In this document: positions 1-12,700 of the stretch, one piece after another
Numbering within the stretch: the stretch's first letter is position 1
Layout: every line of letters begins with the position of its first letter
Assembly: GCF_001042475.2 (NCBI RefSeq)
Contig: NZ_LECW02000024.1
Location: 62,001 to 126,000, forward strand
DNA from: Bacillus glycinifermentans
Lineage (GTDB): Bacteria; Bacillota; Bacilli; Bacillales; Bacillaceae
Direction: 5' to 3'
Length of the DNA stretch: 64,000 nt
Notes under the pieces: model-generated
The model's input: only the letters and a program-made list of their open reading frames with translations
What the model was told of the DNA's origin: nothing
Databases searched by the model: none
Made by a program: the position numbers and the translations under genes

Positions 1-3000
1 AACTCATTGATGAAATTACTGATCGTTACACCGTCCGCAATGATGTGATGCATGTCAATAGCAAGCAGATGCCGGACGGCAGATATCGTCATCACCCCTA
101 CGCGCAAAAGCGGCGCCGTTCTTAAGTCAAACGGCTGAACGAACGACTGCGCCCATTGTTCGGCTTCTTCTTCAGTTCCGCCTGCATAAGCAACCGCAAG
201 CGGCGCTTTTTTCATGACCTGCTGCACCGGCTCTCCGTCTGCGAGAATAAACCGCGTACGCAATGATTCATGCCTTTCAATCAAGCATTGAAACGCGTTT
301 TCAAGCCGTTTACGATCAAGATCTCCTTCCAATACAAGAACTGCCGGCATATTATAGGCTGTTGCATGAGGGTCAAGCTGCTGCAGTACATACATGCGCT
401 TCTGCGCTGATGACACTGCATAGGTTTCCTGCTGCGGAGCAGGTTCGATGCTCGCATGTGATGAAGTGTTTTGATTCGTCTCGATCCATTTCGCAAGTTC
501 CCTTACCGTCGGATGACGGAAAATATCCCGCAAATGAATGTCTGCTCCCAGCTCTCGGTGAATACGGGAAACGAGCGTCATCGCTTTCAATGAGTGGCCG
601 CCCGATTCGAAGAAATGGTCGGCGGCACCTGCACGTTTAAGACCCAGCACTTTCTGCCAAAGGAGCGCCAGGCGTTCTTCAGTTTCCGTAGCAGGTTTTA
701 CATATTCCGGCCTGGCGGACACGCGGTCTGGTTCAGGCAGTGCTTTTCGGTTCAACTTGCCATTTGCCGTCAGCGGCATTGACGGCAGCGATGTGAAGAA
801 CGCCGGAACCATGTAAGACGGCAGTTCCGAAGCAACATGCACACGCAGCTCTTCCGCTGCCAACGGCTGTTTTGCAACAAAATAGGCGGACAGCGCTTTA
901 TCGCCATTTGCATCTTCCTGCGCGGTCACAACCGCTTCCTTCACCGCCTTGTGCTCCAGCAGGCGATGCTCGATCTCTCCCAGCTCGACCCGATAGCCGC
1001 GGATTTTAACCTGTTGGTCAGCCCGTCCCAAATATTCTATGTTCCCGTCCGGCAACCATCGCGCCAGATCTCCTGTCTTGTACATTCGAACATCCGTCAT
1101 GAACGGATGATTCACAAATTTTTCCGCCGTCAACTCCGGCCTGTTGAGGTAGCCGCGGGCAAGACCTGCTCCGCTGATACATAACTCGCCGGCTACCCCA
1201 ATCGGCTGCATTGCCTGATAGGGACTGACTATGGAAAGCTGGAGGTTATCAATCGGTTTTCCAATCGGAACGGTCGTAACAGCTTCCGTTTTGGAACATT
1301 TATAATGACTCACCTCAACGGTCGCTTCTGTAGGCCCGTACATATTGATCAAATCGGCACCGATTTTGCGGGACACCAGGCGCTGAAAGCGTTCAACCAA
1401 TGCCGCCGGCAAAGCTTCACCACTGGCGAATACCCGCCGGACGCTTCGTATCTGTTCAACGCGATTTTCGTCTTCAAGAGCATCCAGAAAGGCAGATAAC
1501 ATCGATGGTACAAAATGGATTGTCGTTACGCCGTGCTGCGCAATAGTTTGGAACAGCACTTTCGGATCTTTTTCTCCTCCCGGCGGCAGCAGGCAAACTT
1601 TCGCACCGACTTCTCCCCACCACAAAAGCTCCCATACAGAAACGTCAAAGCTGAACTGGGTTTTTTGTAAAATGACGTCATGAGCCCGGAGAGGATAGCA
1701 TTTCTGCATCCAATGTAAACGATTGATGACTGAATGATGTTCGACCATGACGCCTTTCGGCTTTCCGGTTGATCCTGATGTATATATCAGATAAGCCAGA
1801 TCGTTTGCTTTGGCAGCGGGAGGCAGGTTAGGCTCGATTCCCGACAGCTCCTCGGTTTCATCCAAAATGATGCTTTTTCCGTTAAACGAAATAGGCGCTT
1901 TGCCATCCGGCTGTCTTAATAACAATCTGGTCTGACTGTCCTCCAGCATGAACCGGATCCGTTCTTCCGGATAGTCCGGGTCGATCGGGAGATATGCACC
2001 GCCTGCTTTTAAAATGCCGAGTATCCCGACGAGCATCTCGACAGAACGCCGCACCATCAAGCCAACAATATGATCTGGTTTGACACCTTTGTTTCGCAGG
2101 ATTCGCGCGAGCCGATTCGCTCTGGCATTCAGTTCCTGATACGTCATTTGCCCGCCTTCATAGAGCACGGCTGTATGCCGGGGCGTACGTTCAGTCTGTT
2201 CTTCAAACAGCTGATGAATCGTTTTATCTCGCGGATATTCTGCTTTTGTATCGTTGAATGAGAAAAGGAGCTGATCTTTTTCAGCTTTTGTCAGCACATC
2301 AATTTCTCCGAGCCGTATATCCGGATTGTCCGTGATTTGCCCGAGAAGCTGCAGCCAGTGACCCGTCCAGCGCTCAACAGTCTCCCGTTCGAAGAGCTCT
2401 GTGCTGTATTCCCACGTAAACTGAAGCGTGTCTCCATTCTCTTTTGCTAACAGCGATACATCGAACTTGGCCATCGTATGCTGCTGTTCATATGGACGTA
2501 AAGTGAGCCCGTCCAGCGTCAGCTCCGGGTTATCTGTGTTCTGCAGCGCAAACATGGCATCAAACACGGGATTTCGGTTGACATCACGCCGCACCCCGAG
2601 CATGTCAACAAGCGCCTCAAACTGTACATCCTGATTTTCAAAGGCACTCAGCACAGTTTCTTTCATTTCTTTTGTAAATGTCCGAAACGTCTTATTCCCG
2701 GCCGGATTCCCTCTCAGCGCCAATGTGTTAACAAACATTCCGGCGATTTTTTCAAGGTCTGTATGCGGACGTCCTGCGACCGGCGAACCGACGATGATGT
2801 CATCCTGCCCGCTGTAACGGGACAGCAGCGTTTGGTATGCCGCCAAGAGCACGATGTACAGCGTTGTATCGCTTTCCTGTGCCGCTTGCTCAAGCTTTCT
2901 CTTCAGCTCCGGGCCTGCCGTTGCTTCTACGACATCACCAGCGAAGCTCTGCATTGCCGGCCGCGGCTTGTCCGCCGGAAGCTGCAGCACCGGAAGTTCC

Positions 3001-6000
3001 CCGCCCAGCTGCTCCCTCCAGTATGCTTCTTGTGTTGCATAGTCCCCGCTTTGGATTCTGGCATTCTGCCAGACCGCAAAGTCCTTGTAGTGAATCGAAA
3101 GCGGCTCAAGGTCTGCTCCTTCGTACATCATGCAAAGTTCATTGACCAGCAGGTTTACAGTAACACCGTCGGCAATGATGTGATGCATATCGATCGCTAA
3201 CACATTCTGTTTATCTGATACAGGCATAACTCCTGCCCGCAAGAGAGGCGCTTTGCCCAAGTCAAACGGCTGAACGAACGACTGTACCCAGACCCTGGCT
3301 TTCTTTTCCGTTTCGCTTTCATAAGCCATCATAAACGGTACATCCGTAAGCACCTGTTGAACCGGTATTCCCTCTCTGAGAACAAATTGCGTACGAAGCG
3401 ATTCATGCCGTTGAATTAATTTCCGAAACGCCTGTTCCAGACGGTTATAGTCGAGCTCACCCTCAAGCATTATAAACGCCGGCATGTTGTAAGCCGTTGC
3501 CTTTGGATCCAGCTGCTGCAGGACATACATGCGTTTTTGTGCCGATGACACCGGATATTCTTCCTGCTGCGGAGCGGGTTCAATCCTTGCGTATCGCGAA
3601 GTTCTTTCATTTCTGTCTATCCATGACGCCAGCTCTCTTACTGTCGGATGGCTGAATACTTCACGCAATCGCATGTCCGATTCCATATCTTGGTGAATGC
3701 GTGATATAAGGCTCATCGCCTTGAGAGAATGGCCGCCCAGTTTAAAAAAATGATCAGTAGCACCGACGCGTTCAACGCCAAGTATCTCCTGCCAAATGCC
3801 GGCCAATTGTGCTTCTGTTTTCGTCGCCGGTTCTACATACGAATCTGCGGCGGTTGCCCGGTCCGGTTCCGGCAATGCTTGTCGATCCAATTTTCCGTTT
3901 GCCGTCAGCGGCAATGAAGGAATTTCCGTGAAAAAATCCGGCACCATGTAAGAAGGAAGCACCGCGGCAACATGATGGTGCAGCTGTTCTGCTTTAACCG
4001 CCTGCATGGCTACATAGTAAGCGCACAACTCCTTATCGCCCGCTCCATTGTCTCTCACGGTGACAGCCGCTGCTTGAATACATTCATGTTCGAGCAGCCG
4101 TGATTCGATCTCGCCCAGTTCAACCCGATGTCCCCTGACTTTAACCTGTTGATCGAACCGGCCGAGATATTCGATGTTTCCGTCCGGCAGCCAGCGGGCT
4201 ACATCACCTGTTTTATACATTCGCTCACCGGGGGCATGCGGATTTGAAACAAACATCTCCTCCGTCAATTCCGGTTGATTCACATAGCCGCGCGCCAGGC
4301 CTGCTCCGCCCAAACATAATTCACCCGGCACTCCGACAGGCTGTAACCGTCCTTTCGAATTGACGATATAAGCAGATGAATGGCTGATCGGCCGGCCAAT
4401 CGGAATGATTTCACTTTCTTCTTGAATCTGATAACAAGTTGAGAATGTTGTATTTTCAGTCGGCCCGTAGCCGTTCCACAGCACCAGCTCCGGATATGAC
4501 CGTTTCACCTTGTGAATATGTTTAACCGACAGAACATCGCCTCCAACGATCAAATGCCGCAGTCCGGCAAACATTGCCGAATTCTCCTGTGCATGACGGT
4601 TGAACAAAGGTGAGGTTAGCCACATGGTCATAATTCCGTTGTTCTTTAAAAAAAGGTTCATACGCGTCGAATCAAGCAAGATTTCTTTACTTACCGGATA
4701 TACCGTACCTCCGTTCAGAAGAGTTCCGAATACTTCAAAAACCGAAGCATCAAAACTGACCGCCCCCGTCTGAGCAAGACGGCCGATTTCCGCAAACGGT
4801 ATATATGCACGATTTGTTGTCAAATGGACAATATTTCGATGTTCGACCATTACTCCTTTCGGCCTGCCCGTTGTTCCCGACGTATACATGATGTACGCTA
4901 ATTGCTCCGGTGCCGCCGCATGCTCCATATTGGAGCTGTCATACTGCGCTGCAGCTGCATCGTCAATCAAAAACACTGTTTTGCTATCTGTAGAAGGGAG
5001 CTGAGCTGCTTTAGATGCTAGGATCATCTGTGTACCGCTGTCTTCCAGCATGTAACGAATCCGGTCTTCGGGATATTCCGGGTCAATCGGGACATAGGCG
5101 CCGCCGGCTTTCAAGATTGCGAAAATACCGACGATCATTTCTAAGGAACGCTCGGTTATGAGGGCGACAGGCTGCTCTGCTTTTACTCCCGCTCTCCTGA
5201 GCATCCTCGCCAGCTGATTGGCCCGGCTGTTTAGCTCCTGATACGTCAGCTTTCGATCTTCAAATACCGCTGCGATATGATCCGGCGTCCGTTTTACCTG
5301 CTCCTCAAACAATTGATGGACCGTTTTATCCTTCGGATAATCAGCCTTCGTGCCGTTACATGTAACGAGCAGCTGCTGTTTTTCGCTGTCCGAAAGCAAG
5401 TCGATCTCTCCGAGCCGCATATCCGGATCATCCGTTATTTGCCTGAGAAGCTGTAGCCAGTGATCCGCAAAGCGCTCGACGGTTTCCCGTTCAAACAGCG
5501 CGGTCCTGTATTCCCATATGAAACGCAGCCCGTCGCTTTGTTCCTCTGCCTGAAGCAAAATGTCGAACTTGGCAGCCATGTGCTTGACTTCATATGAACG
5601 AAATGTCAAACTGTCCTGCACAGGTTCTTCTTCCTTATGTTGCAATGCAAACATCGTGTCAAACACCGGGTTCCGGTTTACATCGCGGGGAATTCCGAGT
5701 TTCTCAACAATCCCTTCAAACTGTACCTCTTGATGTTCAAAAGCTTCCAGCACGGTTTCCCTGATTTCTTTTAAAAAGATCCTGAACGTTTTATCTATTT
5801 GGGGATAGCCGCGCATTGCCAAAGTATTCACGAACATTCCGGCGACCATTTCCAAATCGGCGTGCGGACGCCCTGCAATCGGCGAGCCGACGACGATGTC
5901 ATCCTGTCCGCTGTAGCGGGCGAGAAGTGTTTGATATGCCGCAAGCAGCACCATATACAGCGTGGCTCCATTTTCGCGGGCCAGCAGTTCAAGTTTCCGT

Positions 6001-6749
6001 TTCAGCTTCAGATCCGCCGCTGTTTCTACGGAATCCCCCGCAAAACTTTGCACCGCCGGGTGCGGCTTATCAAGAGGAAGCTCCAGTACCGGGAGTTCAT
6101 CGGCAAGCAGTTCAAGCCAGTATTCTTCTTGTTTGGCGTAGGCTTCGTTTTTCATCCTTGCATTTTGCCAGACGGCAAAATCTTTATACTGAAAAGGAAG
6201 CGGAGCGAGCTCTTTTTCCTGATACAGCGCCAGAAGCTCACGAATCAGCAAATTGACCGTAACACCGTCTGCAATAATATGGTGCAGATCAATTGCCAAG
6301 AGATGGCGTTCATCTGAAAGTGACATCACCTTCACGCGCAAGAGCGGAGCTTCGTGTAAATCAAACGGCTGAATGAATGACTGCGCCCAATGTTCCGCCT
6401 CTCCTTCTGTTCCATTTGTGAATGACACCGTGAAAGGCACGTCTTGCAATACCTGCTGTACCGGAGCTCCCCCTTTGAGGAAAAAGCGCGTTCGCAGCGA
6501 TTCATGCCGGCTGATCAGATCGGAAAACGCCTTTTCCAGCCGGCCATGCTCTAACATTCCTTCTATTATGAAAATCCGCGGCATGTTGTAAGCCGTTGAC
6601 GTCAGATCAAGCTGCTGAAGCACATACATTCTTTTCTGGGCTGACGAGAGAGCATAGACATCTTGAAGCGGAACAGGTTCAATTCTTTCAGGCACACGTT
6701 CGTTTGGATGTTCCTCAATTACCCCATATTTACTCCAGTCAATCGGCAT
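1..6749 (-). CDS. Non-ribosomal peptide synthetase, modules for Val and Ser plus a further C domain (partial)
   Basis: The frame opens with ATG at 6749 and stays open to the window edge (about 2,249 codons), so the C-terminus is missing. Order is C-A-T-C-A-T-C(partial). All three condensation domains carry HHIIADG. Thiolation sites are FFKLGGHSL (near 3.75 kb) and FFESGGHSL (near 0.6 kb). The first A domain has code residues DAFWIGGTF, the valine code known from gramicidin synthetase. The second has DVWHFSMVE, closest to serine codes such as DVWHFSLVD. No epimerization domain separates the modules. It overlaps the end of the preceding NRPS by 11 nt and is surely the next subunit of the same line. 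The last C domain begins near position 440, so at least one more residue or a terminal step lies outside. Substrate calls are by-eye alignments: Val good, Ser somewhat less certain. Confidence 0.95.
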   Translation of the reverse strand, partial: MPIDWSKYGVIEEHPNERVPERIEPVPLQDVYALSSAQKRMYVLQQLDLTSTAYNMPRIFIIEGMLEHGRLEKAFSDLISRHESLRTRFFLKGGAPVQQVLQDVPFTVSFTNGTEGEAEHWAQSFIQPFDLHEAPLLRVKVMSLSDERHLLAIDLHHIIADGVTVNLLIRELLALYQEKELAPLPFQYKDFAVWQNARMKNEAYAKQEEYWLELLADELPVLELPLDKPHPAVQSFAGDSVETAADLKLKRKLELLARENGATLYMVLLAAYQTLLARYSGQDDIVVGSPIAGRPHADLEMVAGMFVNTLAMRGYPQIDKTFRIFLKEIRETVLEAFEHQEVQFEGIVEKLGIPRDVNRNPVFDTMFALQHKEEEPVQDSLTFRSYEVKHMAAKFDILLQAEEQSDGLRFIWEYRTALFERETVERFADHWLQLLRQITDDPDMRLGEIDLLSDSEKQQLLVTCNGTKADYPKDKTVHQLFEEQVKRTPDHIAAVFEDRKLTYQELNSRANQLARMLRRAGVKAEQPVALITERSLEMIVGIFAILKAGGAYVPIDPEYPEDRIRYMLEDSGTQMILASKAAQLPSTDSKTVFLIDDAAAAQYDSSNMEHAAAPEQLAYIMYTSGTTGRPKGVMVEHRNIVHLTTNRAYIPFAEIGRLAQTGAVSFDASVFEVFGTLLNGGTVYPVSKEILLDSTRMNLFLKNNGIMTMWLTSPLFNRHAQENSAMFAGLRHLIVGGDVLSVKHIHKVKRSYPELVLWNGYGPTENTTFSTCYQIQEESEIIPIGRPISHSSAYIVNSKGRLQPVGVPGELCLGGAGLARGYVNQPELTEEMFVSNPHAPGERMYKTGDVARWLPDGNIEYLGRFDQQVKVRGHRVELGEIESRLLEHECIQAAAVTVRDNGAGDKELCAYYVAMQAVKAEQLHHHVAAVLPSYMVPDFFTEIPSLPLTANGKLDRQALPEPDRATAADSYVEPATKTEAQLAGIWQEILGVERVGATDHFFKLGGHSLKAMSLISRIHQDMESDMRLREVFSHPTVRELASWIDRNERTSRYARIEPAPQQEEYPVSSAQKRMYVLQQLDPKATAYNMPAFIMLEGELDYNRLEQAFRKLIQRHESLRTQFVLREGIPVQQVLTDVPFMMAYESETEKKARVWVQSFVQPFDLGKAPLLRAGVMPVSDKQNVLAIDMHHIIADGVTVNLLVNELCMMYEGADLEPLSIHYKDFAVWQNARIQSGDYATQEAYWREQLGGELPVLQLPADKPRPAMQSFAGDVVEATAGPELKRKLEQAAQESDTTLYIVLLAAYQTLLSRYSGQDDIIVGSPVAGRPHTDLEKIAGMFVNTLALRGNPAGNKTFRTFTKEMKETVLSAFENQDVQFEALVDMLGVRRDVNRNPVFDAMFALQNTDNPELTLDGLTLRPYEQQHTMAKFDVSLLAKENGDTLQFTWEYSTELFERETVERWTGHWLQLLGQITDNPDIRLGEIDVLTKAEKDQLLFSFNDTKAEYPRDKTIHQLFEEQTERTPRHTAVLYEGGQMTYQELNARANRLARILRNKGVKPDHIVGLMVRRSVEMLVGILGILKAGGAYLPIDPDYPEERIRFMLEDSQTRLLLRQPDGKAPISFNGKSIILDETEELSGIEPNLPPAAKANDLAYLIYTSGSTGKPKGVMVEHHSVINRLHWMQKCYPLRAHDVILQKTQFSFDVSVWELLWWGEVGAKVCLLPPGGEKDPKVLFQTIAQHGVTTIHFVPSMLSAFLDALEDENRVEQIRSVRRVFASGEALPAALVERFQRLVSRKIGADLINMYGPTEATVEVSHYKCSKTEAVTTVPIGKPIDNLQLSIVSPYQAMQPIGVAGELCISGAGLARGYLNRPELTAEKFVNHPFMTDVRMYKTGDLARWLPDGNIEYLGRADQQVKIRGYRVELGEIEHRLLEHKAVKEAVVTAQEDANGDKALSAYFVAKQPLAAEELRVHVASELPSYMVPAFFTSLPSMPLTANGKLNRKALPEPDRVSARPEYVKPATETEERLALLWQKVLGLKRAGAADHFFESGGHSLKAMTLVSRIHRELGADIHLRDIFRHPTVRELAKWIETNQNTSSHASIEPAPQQETYAVSSAQKRMYVLQQLDPHATAYNMPAVLVLEGDLDRKRLENAFQCLIERHESLRTRFILADGEPVQQVMKKAPLAVAYAGGTEEEAEQWAQSFVQPFDLRTAPLLRVGVMTISAVRHLLAIDMHHIIADGVTISNFINE

Positions 6750-9700
6750 GTTTTTTCCCCCTTTGGCTAATATCCGGCCGTCCAACATAGATGTTGTACA
6801 GATGGTCATATCCTGTTGTTCCGATATCATTCACAATATGGTCTCGTTCGTTTTCGAAAAATAATTTCCGGTTTTCAGGCGTCATTTTTTCTAAATACTT
6901 GATGTATCGATTTGCTGATTGTGCAGCGGCAGCATCGATCCGCCCTGCAAGTTCCCTTACTGTCGGGAAACGAAATAATTCCTTGATCGAAATAGCCGTT
7001 TTCAGCTCCTGCTGAATGTACGTCATGAGCGTCATGGCTTTTAGCGACTGGCCGCCGAGTTCAAAGAAATGATCAGCGGCACCGATTCGTTCAACTCCAA
7101 GCACCTCCTGCCAAAGGGCTGCCAACCTCTCTTCTGTCTCAGTCTCTGGTTCAACGTACACATTTTCAGCAGATTTACGGTCCGGCTCCGGCAGCGCTTT
7201 TCGGTCCAGCTTGCCGTTTGGCGTCAGCGGCATTTGTTCGAGTTCCGCGAAGAATTCCGGCATCATATACGATGGCAGTACAGCTCTTATAAATGAGCGG
7301 AGTTCGCTGACATTTACCGGTTTTTTCGCCACGTAATAGGCACATAAAAATTTGCCGCTTCCGGCATCTTCCCTTGCAATCACCGCCGCTTCTTTTATAG
7401 CGTCATGCTCCAACAGCCGATGCTCGATCTCGCCTAATTCGACCCGGTAGCCGCGTATTTTCACCTGATGATCAATGCGGCCGAGATATTCGATATTTCC
7501 GTCCGGCAGCCAGCGGGCAAGGTCTCCTGTCTTAAACACTTTTTCATTTGCTCTGAACGGATGATCTGCGAATTTTTCGGCTGTCAGCTCTGGGCGGTTT
7601 AGGTATCCACGCGCCAGCCCCTCGCCTGCGATGCACAATTCTCCTGCAGCTCCTATAGGCTGCAGGTTGCCGTGTATATCCAGGATATACACGAAATGGT
7701 TATGAATCGGGCTGCCAATTGGAACACATCCGCTTGCCATGGAGCCGTCAAATTGCCAGAGTGCCGAACAAATGGAAGATTCAGTCGGCCCATAAGCATT
7801 AAAATAGGTCACTTTATTTCCCCATCTCCGGACAAGTTCAACAGGAGGAGCCGACCCTGCTGTAATCAGCTTTCTTAACGTCGGAACCTGCTCAGGGCGC
7901 AGATAAGCGGCATAAGCAGGAGGCAATGTTGCCGTTGTAATCCCGTTTTTATAGATGAATTGCTCAAACAAACGATGATCTAAAATCGCTTCTGCATGAG
8001 GGATGTATAAAGTTGCTCCGAAGAGCAGCGACATGACGATTTCCCAACAAGAAGCATCAAAAGATAAACTGGCGAATTGTACGACTTTGTCCTGTTGGCT
8101 GATAGGCAGCTTTTTCTCGAATATGAGCGTTAGATTACATAATCCATGGTGTTCGGCCATGACTGCTTTTGGCTTTCCTGTTGTCCCTGACGTATAGATC
8201 ATGTACGCTACATGATCCGGCCCTGTGATCGCTTCTAGATTCGAATCGTTTACGCTATAGGCTTTTTCATCATCGAGAACGATTGTTTTTCCCAAAAAAG
8301 GTATCCGTTCTTGCAAATGAAGCAGCAGCATGTCCGCACCTGAATCATCTAGCATATAGCGAATCCGTTCTTCGGGATATTCCGGGTCAATCGGGACATA
8401 GGCGCCGCCAGCTTTCAAGATCCCGAAAATACCGACGACCATCTCTAAGGAGCGTTCGGCCATGAGAGCAACAGGCTGTTCTGTCTTTATCCCTGCGGAT
8501 CTGAGCGTCCTCGCCAGCCGATTGGCCCGTTCGTTTAGCTCCCGGTATGTCATCTGCCGATCTTTAAAGACAAGAGCGGCATGGTCCGGCGTCCGTTCCA
8601 CCTGCTCCTCAAACAATTGGTGGACCTTTTTATCCCGCGGATAATCAGCCTTTGTGTTATTAAAAGTATATAGAAGCTGATGTTTTTCCTTCTCTGATAA
8701 AAAATCAATCTTCCCAAGCTGAATATCCGGGTTGCCGGTCACTTGCTCAAGAAGCCGCAGCCAGTGGCCTGCCCAGCGGATAATGGTCTCCCGTTCGAAC
8801 AGGGCTGTGCTGTATTCCCAGGTGAACTTCAGTCCCTCCGTTTTCTCTTCTGCCTGAAGCGTCAGGTCAAACTTGGCAATCGTGTGTATCAGTTTATACG
8901 TTTTCAGAGACAGCCCGTTCAAAACCGGCTCTGCGTCTTCCGTATTCTGCATGACGAACATTGCGTCAAATACGGGGTTCCGGCTGACGTCCCGAGGTGC
9001 TCCGAGCTTTTCGACAAGCGCTTCAAACTGTACTTCCTGATGTTCGAATGCCCCCAGTACGGTTTCCTTTATCTCCTTTAAAAAGACGCTGAACGCCTTT
9101 TCTCCTCGCGGATAGCCGCGCATCGCCAGCGTATTCACGAACATTCCGGGAATTTTTTCAAGATCTGAATGCATTCGGCCTGCAATCGGCGAGCCGACGA
9201 TGATGTCGTCCTGCCCGCTGTAACGAGACAAGAGCGTTTGATAGGCAGCCAAAAGAATCATATATATTGTCGTTCCCGTGTCTTGCGCCAGCCTGTCGAG
9301 CTTTTCCTTCAAAACAGTGCCGGTTGTTCCTTCCACAACGTCGCCTGCAAAACTTTGGACCGCCGGCCGCGGCTTGTCAGTCGGCAGCTGAAGCACCGGC
9401 AGTTCGCCGTCAAGCTGTTTCAGCCAGTATCCTTCTTGGTTCGCACAGGCTTCATCTTTCATTCTGGCGTTTTGCCAGACGGCAAAATCTTTATAGTGAA
9501 GCGTAGGCTGTGCAAGTTCTGCTCCGTTGTACAGGATGCATAACTCGTTGACCAGCAGGCTCACTGTCATACCGTCTGCGATGATGTGGTGTATGTCTAT
9601 TGCTAATAAATATCTTTCTTCAGATACAGCCATCACACCAGCCCGCAGGAGCGGCGCTGTACTTAATTCAAACGGCCGTACAAAAGATTGGAGCCATTGC

Positions 9701-12700
9701 TCGGCTTTCTCTTCTGAGCCGTTCAGGAATGAGAGCGCAAACGCCACTTCCTTTTCGATCTGCTGCTTCGGCTCCCTATCGTCGATGATAAATCTCGTAC
9801 GCAGCAATTCATGACGGGCGATGACCCCTTTAAATGCCCGTTCCAGCTTTTCGACGTCAAGACGGCCCTCAAGTACAAAAACCGTCGGCATATTATAAGT
9901 CGTTGCTTTCTGATCCACCTGGTGCAGTACATACATCCGTTTCTGCGCAGAAGACAATTCATATGTCTTCTGCGGCGACGCGGGTTTGATTTCATCAAAT
10001 CGTGAAGCATTTTGATATTCATCAATCCATGCAGCAAGTCCCCTTACCGTCGGATATCGGAACAGTTCACGCAGCGGAACCTCTGTCCCCCATTCCTTGC
10101 GGATGCGCCATATAAGCGTCATGGCCTTCAGCGAATGGCCGCCTGACTCAAAAAAGTTATCATCGGCTCCAATCTTTTCGATTCCGAGCACCTCCTCCCA
10201 CAAAGCGGCCAGATGCGCTTCTGTTGCCGTTTCCGGTTCAACATATTCAGCCCCACCCGATAAGCGATCCGGTTCCGGCAGCGCCCTGCGGTTCAGCTTG
10301 CCGTTTTGTGTCAGCGGCATAGACTCGATCTCTGTGAAGAAAGACGGCACCATATACGGCGGCAGCGACTTTTCAATATGGACGCGGAGCTCGTTTGTTT
10401 CTACCGGCTGCTTCGCAGTAAAGTAGGCGCACAGCGTCTTGTCGCCGCTGCCGTCTTCCCTTGAAATGACCACAGCTTCCTTTACTGCTTCGTGTGCTGC
10501 GAGCCGGTGTTCAATCTCTGCTAATTCAATCCGGTATCCGCGGATTTTTACTTGATCGTCGATTCTCCCTATATACTCAAGATTTCCATCAGGCAGCCAT
10601 CTTACTAAATCACCTGTTTTATAGATTTGTTCACCCGGAACAAACGGGTCTGGAAGAAACTTCTCGGCCGTCAATTTCGGACGGTTCCAATATCCGCGGC
10701 CAACCCCCGCTCCGCCTACACAAAGCTCTCCCGGTATTCCGATCGGCTGCAAATGACGATTCCCGTCGGTAACGTACAGCTTCACATTCGAGATGGGTTT
10801 GCCGATCGGCACATAACCCGATGAAGAAAGGCTTCCTCCGGCCGGTTCATAATAGCTCGCGTCAATGCAAGCTTCAGTTACTCCGTAGGAGTTCAAGATG
10901 TTCAAACGAGTCCCGAATGTCTGTTGAAGCCGGTTAAAATCGGCTGCCGGACAGCTGTCTGAACCAACGATAAGCCGCTCGAGCGCTCCTGTCTCCAGAT
11001 TGTTGTCCTCAATATATGTCATAAATGCCAGCGCCATCGTAGGAGTCGTTTCAAGCAAATGGATGTCATGGCTTATCAGCAGATTGTATACGGCGGCAGG
11101 GTCAAGGCGGGAGTCGTTTGGACAAATAACCATTTTTCCGCCGTGTACCAGAGCCCTCGTCATATCCCCGACAAAAACGTCAAAAGAAAAACTTGCCATT
11201 TGCAGTACATTAGCTGTTCCCCCGTCCAACCGGTAGGCTTTGTTCCAGGCATGCGCCATGTTTTGAAGGTTGCGGTGCTCAATCATGACTCCTTTTGGCC
11301 GGCCTGTCGTCCCCGATGTGAACATTACATATGCCAAATGCTCCTGTCTTGAAACGGATTCAAGATTCGTGTTCTCCTGCTGATTGATTTGAAGAGACGT
11401 AAAGTCGATGATTTCTCCCGAAAATGAAATTTGTTCCGTCAGATCCCGATGGGCCAGCAGGAGCTTCGTTCGGCTTTCTTCAAGCATGTATTGAATACGT
11501 TCCAGGGGATAATCCGGATCGATCGGCACGTATGCCCCGCCGGCTTTCCATACTCCCAGAACGCCAACCGCCATGTCTAACGAACGGTTTACGAGAATAC
11601 CGACGAGATCCTCAGGATGCACTCCTTTATCCCGCAAGACCCTTGCCAAACGGTTGGCTTTTTCATTCAGTTCCCTGTATGTAAGCTGCTGATCTTCCAA
11701 TACAACCGCAATGCGATCCGGAGTCCTTTCTACTTGTTCCTCAAACAACTGATGGATTGTTTTATCGTCTGGATCATCTGCCTTCGTGTCATTGAATGCG
11801 ACAAGCAGCTGTCGTTTTTCAGATTCGGTCAACAAATCAATCTCGCCGAGCAGCGTGTCCGGATTGCCCGCAACCTGTTCGAGCAAACGAAGCCAGTGCC
11901 CCGTCCAGCGCATTATGGTCTCCCTTTCGAACAGCTCTTTGCTGTATTCCCATGTAAAATGCAATTCTCCGTTCTTTTCCTCTGCCTGCAAAGTCAGATC
12001 AAACTTGGCGATCGGGTGTACCTGTTCATACGGATGCAATGTCAGCCGATCCATCTCCAGCTTTGCGCCTTCCGCATTCTGCAGCACAAACAACGCATCA
12101 AATACAGGATTCCGGTTGACATCGCGGGGGACTCCGAGTTTATCAACAAGCGCCTCGAACGGCACTTCTTGATTCTCGTATGCCTCAAGCGCTGTTCTCT
12201 TCATCTCTTCAAGAAAGATTCGGAAAGTTTTATTTTTTTGCGGATAGCTCCTCATGGCCAACGTGTTGACGAACATTCCGGCGATTTTCTCGAGATCCGC
12301 ATGCGGCCGTCCTGCAACCGGAGAGCCGACGATTATTTCTTCCTGTCCGCTGTAGCGCGACAGCAATGTTTGATAAGCGGCCAAAAGCACCATATACAGC
12401 GTCGCCCCTGTTTCTTGAGCAAGCTCCTCCAGCTTCTGTCTTAATTCTGCGGAAGCGGTTGATAATACGGCATCCCCGGCAAAATTCTGCACCGGCGGAC
12501 GCGGCTTGTCAGCCGGAAGTTGCAGCACCGGGAGCTCACCGGCAAGCTGCTTCAGCCAGTATGCTTCCTGTTTCCTATAGGCCTCGCTTTCCAGCCGTGC
12601 ATTTTGCCAGACGGCAAAATCTTTGTACTGGATCGAAAGCGGCGCCAGCTTCTCGCCGCGGTATAAACGGCTGAACTCATTGATGAATAGACTCGCCGTC